In this document: piece after piece, positions 57,562 to 64,000 of the stretch | Numbering within the stretch: the stretch's first letter is position 1 | Layout of the letters: the number at the start of each line of letters is the position of its first letter | Assembly (NCBI GenBank): GCA_937625935.1 | Contig: OW569385.1 | Coordinates: 365,639 to 429,638 of the forward strand | Origin: Tetramitus jugosus | Lineage: Eukaryota > Heterolobosea > Eutetramitea > Acrasida > Vahlkampfiidae | Length of the DNA stretch: 64,000 nt | Reading direction: 5' to 3' | Program-made: the position numbers and the translations under genes | Notes under the pieces: generated by a model | Databases searched by the model: none | Told to the model about the DNA's origin: nothing | Seen by the model: only the letters and a program-made list of their open reading frames with translations

Positions 57562-57816
57562 ATGGTTGAAGCAATAGTCGGGGGAGGAAAGTCTACGGTA
57601 TGTCATAAGCTGGCTAAAGCAGACAATGCCTTTTGTGAACAACAGAAGCTTCAAGAATGGAATAAGGTATTGAAGAAGTTCTACAAGGAGAGCTCCAAGG
57701 ATAACTCTTATGATCTCCAGATGGTTGTTCACAAGTCATACATGAAGCATTACAACAAGTATCCACTACCAAAACCTCATGCTTGGCAATATCCTCATAT
57801 CAAAGCATTGGTGTGA
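57562..57816 (+). pseudogene. Truncated deoxynucleoside-kinase-like ORF
   Basis: An 84-codon ORF from an ATG preceded by an A/C-rich leader (AACAACACACAACAACAAAAG). MVEAIVGGGKSTVCHKLAK is a P-loop like the VEGNIGAGKST of deoxynucleoside kinases. Then LQEWNKVLKKFYKESSKDNS and YDLQMVVHKSYMKHY match the W-x-x-x-L-x-x-F-Y and T-x-Q-x-x-V-x-x-[SR]-x-x segments that follow in that family. The lid and C-terminal half are missing; full enzymes are about 200 aa. Similar kinases occur in cells and in large DNA viruses, so the source is open. The first-motif Asn/Ala of the P-loop is altered, so activity is doubtful. Confidence 0.45.
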
Positions 57817-57980
57817 TAATAGTATCTTCCTGTTTTGAGTTCGCCTTGTACTTTGGCTTCCTTGTCGTCCACCCATCTACCTGTTAATACTGGCACTCCA
57901 AGTAACTGGGCCATATCAACTTGAACATTGGCAAAGGTAGAGGAATTTTATCAGGCTCAATCACGAGAGTTTTCGCGCAG
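57795..57980 (-). pseudogene. Protein-like minus-strand fragment, unknown family
   Basis: Reading the minus strand from about 57,980: AKTLVIEPDKIPLPLPM in one frame, then, after a shift near 57,930, VDMAQLLGVPVLTGRWVDDK and EAKVQGELKTGRYYYHTNAL to the TGA at 57,795-57,797. Both pieces have natural composition and adjoin exactly, so this looks like one coding sequence with a frameshift. No family recognised. It overlaps the end of the truncated kinase ORF on the other strand. Confidence 0.35.
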
Positions 57981-58083
57981 ATGATCGCGATTGTTGTGTT
58001 TGGTAGAATTTACAGTGCAACAAGTGTATTTTTGGAATTTCCGTATTAAGGAAACTTTGACTGGGTTGCGGACGCACATCTCA

Positions 58084-58952
58084 TCAACAAAAGCTGAACG
58101 AAGCAATGAGATGAATCGTGTTGAATGTAACTATTGTATTAGGGTAACCAATGTTGATGTAACAGAACATCAAGAAGATGAGATTGTATTCATCATTGCT
58201 GTATACGTCCACATACGCAACGTCATGTGCTGATAGTTGTACTTCATCATAAGCATCACGATTATGCCAACGCCAGAATACTCTTAATGTAAAGACTCCT
58301 TGAGTATCGAACGTATAAATGTTTGTTGTTTCCGACTCTCTGAGCTTGACTGGTTCCTCTATACCATACTTTGTCAATTCAATAGTGATGTATTCTCTTG
58401 CTTGTCTGGTAGTACACTAGCTCCAGTATAACTCTTGTTTACTACTGTAATACCATCATGCTTAGAATAGATCTCTGTTGACTCTTCACATCTGGCAACT
58501 ATACCACTAGGACTGATCACTCTCATGTTTCCATCTAATAGTTGTATACCAATGTCATGAGGAGTCAAGTTAATGTACTGCATTGATCTTGGCTTATATA
58601 GTTCATGTCTCACGTCTTCATCCAATCCATACTCTACTAGACTTGACCATTCTTTAGCTAGAACAACATTTGCCCAACCTTGACAATCAAATCCAGTATC
58701 ATCACATGATGATTCAAAGTAGAAATAGAGACCAGACTGTAATTTACCTACTACATTCCATGATTCCTCGTCTTTGGTTCCATTGTGGAAAAAATATACT
58801 TCTGTAATAGTATCTGGATCGAAAGAGAAACTTACTGCATCAACAACCCATTTAACCTCCAGATCATCTGGTTCGTATTCAAACCCATAGAAATCAAAGT
58901 CATTCCTGAAGTTATCAATGATGTTTGGAGGTAGAGTGATAATGTCTTTCAT
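58084..58952 (-). CDS. Composite protein with phage/bacteria-like motifs, one frame change
   Basis: The ATG at 58952 opens a 192-codon frame with YEPDDLEVKWVVDAVSFSFD, GLYFYFESSCDDTGFDCQGW (about residues 75-95) and YINLTPHDIGIQLLDGNMRV with ISPSGIVARCEES (about 135-168). It stops at 58,374-58,376. The next frame overlaps and continues AREYITIELTKYGIEEPVKL, then FTLRVFWRWHNRDAYDEVQL to 58084; a missing base near 58,400 would join them (about 290 aa). [FY]INLTPH-x-I and PSG-x-VAR are motifs I associate with small phage and bacterial proteins, and TGFDCQG with prokaryotic or viral hypotheticals. Function unknown. Only 24 nt separate it from the small ORF upstream on the same strand. Confidence 0.5.
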
Positions 58953-58976
58953 TTGTTTTTTTGGGTTGTGTTTTAT

Positions 58977-59153
58977 TTAGACTTGCTCTTCTTTATCGTG
59001 TGATTCTTCTCTTGTACTAACAAGCTCTACTCTGATGATGAATGTTCTGGAAACTTCGCCTTGCACAAACTTTTCTACTTGAGCCATTGTCTGAAACTCA
59101 TAACAACCAAATTCACCCAAACCAGCATAAATCAGAGACACTTCGTATGGCAT
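58977..59153 (-). CDS. Small conserved-looking ORF, 58 aa, paired with downstream gene
   Basis: The ATG at 59153 reads MPYEVSLIYAGLGEFGCYEF, then QTMAQVEKFVQGEVSRTFII and RVELVSTREESHDKEEQV, ending TAA at 58,977-58,979. Alternating hydrophobic residues suggest a small alpha/beta protein. Both this ORF and the next on the same strand (start 58952) have A/C-rich leaders; the spacing of 24 nt is far below normal for this window and resembles a prokaryotic or viral gene pair. Family unknown. Confidence 0.5.
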   Translation of the reverse strand: MPYEVSLIYAGLGEFGCYEFQTMAQVEKFVQGEVSRTFIIRVELVSTREESHDKEEQV

Positions 59154-59218
59154 GTTCTTGTTTCGTTTTGTTTACTTATGATTACAGATCTTACATGCAC
59201 ACTTATCACAGGGTGGAG

Positions 59219-59280
59219 TTTGGGTTTGGGTTTGGGGACTCATTGCTTACATATACCAGATCAGGGGTTGGGTTTGGGTT
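59219..59280 (+). repeat. Interstitial telomere-like repeats
   Basis: Two clusters of TTTGGG-type units in the same orientation as the chromosome-end repeat: three units plus one G at 59,219-59,237 (TTTGGG x3, then G), and GGGG-TTGGG-TTTGGG-TT at 59,264-59,280. Between them are 26 nt of non-repeat. They lie 4.0 kb inside the terminal array and mark the inner border of the two-gene recombinase module. Confidence 0.85.
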
Positions 59281-59906
59281 ATCACGTAAGCCATGGCCCT
59301 TTTGACTCTGGAGCAAACAACAACTCAATCTCTCGATGGAGATCCTTTGTCATTTGTCCTCTAGATCTATGTTTAAGCTTTCATTCCGTTCATTGTTCAT
59401 GATTTATGAATTCAGATCCCAACCATCGTTTGAACAGGGTGAATGTTCAACAAAACTAAAAAGAAAAACAAACAAAAAGATCATTGGGTATGTTTTTATT
59501 CAACAAAATGTTTTTGATAGTCACTCAATAACTTTCTTCCCTTGACTGCGAGCGAACGCTTCTCAAACCCTTGTCGAGACTGTGGCACAAGTGGATTGGT
59601 ATGTGAGTTTTTGTCTTCATTTCACACACGTTATTCACACACAGTTCGTATGAAAAATTATAGGCGAAACTCAAAAGAGTGAAACGTGAACGTGTGGCCA
59701 AAAAGTGGTCAGACATGAGAAACGTGAACGTGTGACCAAAAGGAGGTCAAACAAGAGAAACGTGAACGTTTAGCAAAGAAAGTACTTTCACACACTAGTA
59801 AACAAAATCTTTCAACAAAAACAAACAACAACACAAGCAAATAAAAAATTGTATGTACATTTGTTGTTTCTTCAACCAACACGCTAACACAACATCCAAT
59901 AGAGTC
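59281..59906. other. Subtelomeric spacer upstream of the recombinase module
   Basis: About 626 bp without a credible gene. It holds the 38-bp tandem repeat (listed separately) and, from about 59,800, the A/C-rich leader of ORF1 (CTTTCAACAAAAACAAACAAC). Short open frames here are not protein-like. Confidence 0.5.
59681..59776 (+). repeat. 38-bp tandem repeat, about 2.5 copies
   Basis: GAAACGTGAACGTG begins at 59,681, 59,719 and 59,757, exactly 38 nt apart. The first two units share GAAACGTGAACGTGTG-[AG]-CCAAAA with small changes after it; the third diverges after GAAACGTGAACGTT. Each unit contains a GTGAACGT near-palindrome. It sits about 130 nt before the ORF1 leader and could be a recombinase or regulator binding array; that is inference. 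Confidence 0.8.
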
Positions 59907-60818
59907 ATGGAAAATTCAACTACTCTACCTTGTATCCTTTCTCCATCACTTGAGTCTGTACTTCCACACACCAACGGTACAATAAAAGCTTGCGTTATTA
60001 TCACAAGGGACGAGATAGGGCTCCACATCCATGATGATGTAGAAAATCCTGTGCTGGTACTCCAAGCAAAACTGGATCAAGAAAAACAGGACAACTCACA
60101 ACTTCAAAACAAGTTGAAGGAAGCAAAAGACACAATCCTAAAGAAGAATCAAGAAATTTCCTCACTTCAAGAACAATGCGAAAGACTCAGTGCTCAAGTG
60201 GGTCCAGATGATGCAACTAAAAAAACCCTAGCATGGTTACAGAAAGCCCTCTTCAAACTCGACACCAATGGAGTTGTGACCGAAACCAGTACCCAGGTTA
60301 AAAATTTGGCTTCATTACCGGACGAAGAGTTTGAATCTTTGACCAAGACCATTGATCATGTTGCGTGTATGCGCTACGCCATACGCAAGAAGCAAACAAG
60401 GAAAGAAGGACAAGAACTATTCAAGGCCATCAAGGCAAGAGATCCTGTGGGTTCCGAAATCAATTCCTTCTCAAGGGAGATTCGGATCGGAGAATTCTTA
60501 GTGAATCTCACCTATGCCTACAATAAGGAATGTTCAGCTATGGAGATGTCATCCATATTGAGAAACAACACCATTTTGGTCCAGGAGTTAGAAGATCTGG
60601 AAAGGCTCCCCTTTTGGATTATCTCCAAATATAAACCAGCCACCATGGATACCTACATTAAACAAGACCTTTGGACTATAGATGGAGTAGCAGCGATGAT
60701 GTGTGATATTTTACGCAGAATTCGAGTTACAGCAACCGAATCCCCAAAGAACAACAAGAGGACTGGACCTACTGGTTCATCGTCAAATGGGACAAGAAAA
60801 AAACAACGCAACAACTGA
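59907..60818 (+). CDS. ORF1 of subtelomeric recombinase module: coiled-coil protein
   Basis: A 303-residue protein from MENSTTLPCILSPSLES (an ATG 18 codons upstream adds an unnatural Cys/Phe-rich start). Residues about 45-100 form a coiled coil (LVLQAKLDQEKQDNSQLQNK, then LKEAKDTILKKNQEISSLQE). A globular helical region follows (about 110-280: KTLAWLQKALFKLDTNGVVT, ELFKAIKARDPVGSEINSFS, GEFLVNLTYAYNKECSAMEM, LPFWIISKYKPATMDTYIKQ). The tail is basic (NNKRTGPTGSSSNGTRKKQR), perhaps nuclear or DNA-binding. I do not recognise the family. Its stop is 29 nt from the start of the tyrosine recombinase, same strand, which suggests functional linkage, for example an accessory DNA-binding or oligomerisation factor. 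Confidence 0.75.
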   Translation: MENSTTLPCILSPSLESVLPHTNGTIKACVIITRDEIGLHIHDDVENPVLVLQAKLDQEKQDNSQLQNKLKEAKDTILKKNQEISSLQEQCERLSAQVGPDDATKKTLAWLQKALFKLDTNGVVTETSTQVKNLASLPDEEFESLTKTIDHVACMRYAIRKKQTRKEGQELFKAIKARDPVGSEINSFSREIRIGEFLVNLTYAYNKECSAMEMSSILRNNTILVQELEDLERLPFWIISKYKPATMDTYIKQDLWTIDGVAAMMCDILRRIRVTATESPKNNKRTGPTGSSSNGTRKKQRNN

Positions 60819-60847
60819 GTGGTAATTTAACTTGCAAACAACCAACA

Positions 60848-63193
60848 ATGACAACCATAGAGGTTGAATACACTAGCTATCTGAATAAAATAGAAGCTTC
60901 ACCTGTTCATCCTCTGGTTGCAAGTGGATTCATATCTATTGATGAGTCAGTGGAGAGCCAATGTTTGGACGGAACAGCCATGGAGGATATTGATATTGAG
61001 TTGGCCACACTACTTGGAGGTAGAGCTAAGCAGTTAAAACAAAAAAGAATAACAGATGAAGTGATAGTCGAACCAATCAAGAGAATGGAGAAGCATAAGG
61101 AGGAACAGGACTTCTGCAGGCAAGTCACTGTAAACCTAGTAGAAACTCAATCATTGGACAGGCAGATGGAAGAGTTGATTAATATTATGCAACTCTCTCA
61201 AGCTCCTGGTACCAAGCTTGTTCAAGATTATGCTTGGAGGAGTTGGATGGGGTGGTTAGAACAACAAAAGCAAACTCATGAAGAGTTGAAGACGATTGAC
61301 CATTACAACCCCGGTAAGCATGTAGTTGGGCTCTATCTGCTACACATGAGGGTGCTCTATCAGTACAGTCATAGTACTGTGGTGAATTGTTTCTGGAATC
61401 AGCTGTGCGCTGTCCTCAAAGAGGAAAGAGGAATTGATTTGAAGAAGGAGATGGGAGAGTTTATCAAGAAGTTGTTCCGAGCCTTAATCAGGAAGTATGG
61501 AAACTCAAAGTTTAAGGTTTTCCCACTGTTGAATCACGATTTAGCAAGATGGCAACGAGCCCTATCCAAGAAGGACAATAGAGAGCCTCAAGTGAGATTG
61601 AGAGCAATTATCATGTTTGGCCGGCATGTTGGTTGGAGAGGGGATACTTTGTCCTATATGAAGCTGAAAGATATGACATTTACCTCTGTGAAGAGTGATG
61701 AATATACCTACTTGGTAGTTCAAAATGTTGGATACAAGAACAAGGGTATAGGTGGTCAGGAGCTTCGCAACACAGTGTATGGATCAAGTGATTTCAATGA
61801 GTGTCCCGTTTTTGCTCTATTATGGTATCTATTTCACATGAGAGGTGTGTTCGAGGCTGAATCACTCCAAGATATGATTGATCGGAACAAATTTACTTTG
61901 AAAACTGGTGCTCAAGAAGAATATCTATTCACACAGGCAACAACGGAGCAACCCATGACTTCTAAAGATATGTCGAACCTGATGAAAACAAGTTCTGCTG
62001 AGATACTCAAATGTCGATACACAATGAGATCACTAAGGAGTGGCCATATTTGCCAAGCATTGCTCACAAGCATTTTACGGTACGGTATTATAAAAGATAG
62101 CATAAGACAAGCAATTAAGAGACATGTCGGGTGGAGCAATGATGAATCAATTGATGCCTATGAGCGAATGTCAATTTTTTGCTCACAAAATGTTGCAAGC
62201 TTGCAAGATTTACAGCAACATACAGGGGCTCAAAATATTGTGAAAGCTTTCTGGCAGATGGATTCAGATCAACAATCAACACCCACCACACCAGTACGAA
62301 CAACGTTGAGGGAGATACGAAGATCCAGCTCCCACCCAAAAAAATCACCCTCCTCTGTTAAAAAGTTTGTTTCGTTTCGTCAAGTAAAGAAGAGAATTTT
62401 AGAACTGAGGCCAAACCTCAGCAAAGCATGTCGTGAAGAGGACGAGAAAACCGTAGGAAAAAATCACCAAACAACATGGTCTGTCTATCATCAGAAGTAT
62501 ATTAAGCAGTGGGCAGAGAATTCTAACGAATGCCAAGAAGTGCTGAATGGAAATCAAGAATATATCAAAGGCAGTACCGACCAGAGGTCATCTATTCTAC
62601 TGAATGTTGGGAAGAGTATGTTCGTTAAACTTGCTGTTGGTCCTAAACGAGATGAATACATTAACAAGGTGTTCTATGAAGACTATGCTTCAAAGAAAAA
62701 CCCAAATGAAAGTGGGAGCGCAGCGAAACGTTTTCTTCCTAGAGGGATGAAAAGAAAACTTGATTTAACGTGGGAAAAGGATGTTGAACAGCCCGAACTC
62801 AAATTTCATACTCCAAACAGGATTACAATACCAGAAACAACCAACGACAACCTAGATTCCTTTTCATTGTCTCAACTCGTTACTCAAGAGTTTGATGAAA
62901 TGGACACCGCAACAATGAATAGTATGATTGAGGATTATTGGAACAGAAATGAAGACAATCAACATGGTATTTCTTTTGCTTACTCATCAACCAACACAAG
63001 TCTGATGGATAATGATCCAAGTTTACTCTGTCCGAATGTGTTCAATCAAGAAACTGAAGGAATAGTGACGCAAGACACGAACAATCAGATAGAAGAAACC
63101 AAAACGAAAGACACAAACCAGCCAAGAGGAGATGAAGAAAATATAAAGAAAGAGAGGGAGTATTTGTTGTCCTTAGACTTTGAATCATTGTGA
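60848..63193 (+). CDS. ORF2: tyrosine-recombinase-like protein (Crypton-like)
   Basis: A 781-residue intronless protein. The core-binding-like part (about 115-235) includes YAWRSWMGWLEQQKQTHEEL and HMRVLYQYSHSTVVNCFWNQ. The catalytic domain (about 240-450) shows IIMFGRHVGWRGDTLSYMKL with Arg264 (box I), VVQNVGYKNKGIGGQ with Lys297/Lys299 on the beta hairpin, YTMRSLRSGHICQALLTSIL with Arg397 (box II; the usual His three residues before this Arg is a Ser-containing position), IKRHVGWSNDESIDAYERMS with Trp429 at the His/Trp site and Tyr438 as nucleophile. GW..S.....Y is typical of eukaryotic YR elements (DIRS, Crypton). The C-terminal 330 residues hold a second basic domain (FRQVKKRILELRPNLSKACR, TTWSVYHQKYIKQWAENSNE) and an acidic tail. 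It ends 107 nt before the telomere. Confidence 0.82.
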   Translation: MTTIEVEYTSYLNKIEASPVHPLVASGFISIDESVESQCLDGTAMEDIDIELATLLGGRAKQLKQKRITDEVIVEPIKRMEKHKEEQDFCRQVTVNLVETQSLDRQMEELINIMQLSQAPGTKLVQDYAWRSWMGWLEQQKQTHEELKTIDHYNPGKHVVGLYLLHMRVLYQYSHSTVVNCFWNQLCAVLKEERGIDLKKEMGEFIKKLFRALIRKYGNSKFKVFPLLNHDLARWQRALSKKDNREPQVRLRAIIMFGRHVGWRGDTLSYMKLKDMTFTSVKSDEYTYLVVQNVGYKNKGIGGQELRNTVYGSSDFNECPVFALLWYLFHMRGVFEAESLQDMIDRNKFTLKTGAQEEYLFTQATTEQPMTSKDMSNLMKTSSAEILKCRYTMRSLRSGHICQALLTSILRYGIIKDSIRQAIKRHVGWSNDESIDAYERMSIFCSQNVASLQDLQQHTGAQNIVKAFWQMDSDQQSTPTTPVRTTLREIRRSSSHPKKSPSSVKKFVSFRQVKKRILELRPNLSKACREEDEKTVGKNHQTTWSVYHQKYIKQWAENSNECQEVLNGNQEYIKGSTDQRSSILLNVGKSMFVKLAVGPKRDEYINKVFYEDYASKKNPNESGSAAKRFLPRGMKRKLDLTWEKDVEQPELKFHTPNRITIPETTNDNLDSFSLSQLVTQEFDEMDTATMNSMIEDYWNRNEDNQHGISFAYSSTNTSLMDNDPSLLCPNVFNQETEGIVTQDTNNQIEETKTKDTNQPRGDEENIKKEREYLLSLDFESL

Positions 63194-63300
63194 GAAGGAC
63201 AACCAAACATTTTATGCATAAATATACATCACAATAAGATCATGAATCATTTTTCCGAAACAATTTTTGAACGAACACAAGTCACTCTTCAATTTTCCGA
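63194..63300. other. Spacer between recombinase gene and telomere
   Basis: 107 nt of unique AT-rich sequence, with an AATAAGATC-like stretch near 63,233 that could serve 3' end formation. No other subtelomeric repeat intervenes between the gene and the terminal array. Confidence 0.6.
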
Positions 63301-64000
63301 TTTGGGTTTGGGTTTGGGTTTGGGTTTGGGTTTGGGTTTGGGTTTGGGTTTGGGTTTGGGTTTGGGTTTGGGTTTGGGTTTGGGTTTGGGTTTGGGTTTG
63401 GGTTTGGGTTTGGGTTTGGGTTTGGGTTTGGGTTTGGGTTTGGGTTTGGGTTTGGGTTTGGGTTTGGGTTTGGGTTTGGGTTTGGGTTTGGGTTTGGGTT
63501 TGGGTTTGGGTTTGGGTTTGGGTTTGGGTTTGGGTTTGGGTTTGGGTTTGGGTTTGGGTTTGGGTTTGGGTTTGGGTTTGGGTTTGGGTTTGGGTTTGGG
63601 TTTGGGTTTGGGTTTGGGTTTGGGTTTGGGTTTGGGTTTGGGTTTGGGTTTGGGTTTGGGTTTGGGTTTGGGTTTGGGTTTGGGTTTGGGTTTGGGTTTG
63701 GGTTTGGGTTTGGGTTTGGGTTTGGGTTTGGGTTTGGGTTTGGGTTTGGGTTTGGGTTTGGGTTTGGGTTTGGGTTTGGGTTTGGGTTTGGGTTTGGGTT
63801 TGGGTTTGGGTTTGGGTTTGGGTTTGGGTTTGGGTTTGGGTTTGGGTTTGGGTTTGGGTTTGGGTTTGGGTTTGGGTTTGGGTTTGGGTTTGGGTTTGGG
63901 TTTGGGTTTGGGTTTGGGTTTGGGTTTGGGTTTGGGTTTGGGTTTGGGTTTGGGTTTGGGTTTGGGTTTGGGTTTGGGTTGGGTTTGGGTTTGGGTTTGG
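63301..64000 (+). repeat. Telomeric repeat array (TTTGGG)n
   Basis: 700 nt of perfect TTTGGG hexamer from 63,301, about 116 copies, with one 5-nt variant (TTGGG) at 63,979-63,983. The G-rich strand runs 5' to 3' toward the right end of the window, the orientation of a right-hand chromosome end. It reaches the last base, so the true array may be longer. Confidence 0.96.

Noticed and set aside
59042-59402. Two plus-strand ORFs spanning the interstitial TTTGGG units
   Set aside because: Gly/Leu/Phe-rich only because they translate telomere-like repeat, and antisense to the better 58-aa minus-strand ORF.

Overview
The window looks like the end of a nuclear chromosome from a compact protist genome, most consistent with a heterolobosean amoeboflagellate such as Naegleria. 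Support for this: about one gene per 1.6 kb on both strands; mostly intronless genes with a few short GT-AG introns of 66-214 nt; standard code with TTG- and AGA-rich highly expressed genes; long S/T/N/Q homopeptide tracts; A/C-rich 5' leaders; a flagellar gene (BBS2); and an EGF-repeat/kinase relic of the kind I associate with Naegleria. The right end is 700 nt of uninterrupted TTTGGG repeat with the G-rich strand running outward, so the window ends in a telomere. The genus is an inference.

Region 1, about 1-48 kb, is an ordinary gene-rich arm. After a frame-disrupted gene at the left edge come an MIT-like protein, ribosomal protein L21, BBS2, an HD-domain phosphohydrolase, a thioredoxin-like protein, a DTD2-type D-aminoacyl-tRNA deacylase, a mitochondrial RNB-family exoribonuclease, a BRCT protein, CAND1, an MPPED-type metallophosphoesterase, a RING-BRCT-BRCT (BRCA1/BARD1-like) protein, phytochelatin synthase, a UBE2T-like E2, an RGS protein, a TauE/SafE transporter, a trypsin-fold protein with Cys at the nucleophile position, elongin C, NPL4, a TBC1D22-type RabGAP, a secreted Cys-rich protein, a two-domain PDI, an RGS/START-like protein and an MHYT-PAS-RGS receptor. 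Ubiquitin-pathway genes (CAND1, RING-BRCT, UBE2T, elongin C, NPL4, F-box) are frequent, as are G-protein regulators (three RGS genes).

Region 2, about 48-59 kb, is a transition zone. It mixes intact lineage-specific genes (F-box/ankyrin protein, probable GPI-anchored surface protein, secreted lytic-transglycosylase-like protein) with relics: an EGF-repeat/kinase pseudogene, Cys-rich fragments with stops, diverged 350-bp duplications, a truncated deoxynucleoside-kinase-like ORF, and two minus-strand ORFs 24 nt apart that carry motifs I associate with phage or bacterial proteins.

Region 3, about 59.2-64 kb, is subtelomeric. A short cluster of TTTGGG-like units (59,219-59,280) and a 38-bp tandem repeat precede two intact genes 29 nt apart and transcribed toward the telomere: a coiled-coil ORF1 (303 aa) and a 781-aa tyrosine-recombinase-like ORF2 with a recognisable R-K-R-W-Y set. 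ORF2 stops 107 nt before the terminal repeat. The module is therefore flanked on both sides by telomere-type sequence in the same orientation. I regard this as the most likely undescribed system here: a Crypton-like, possibly telomere-targeting, tyrosine-recombinase element.
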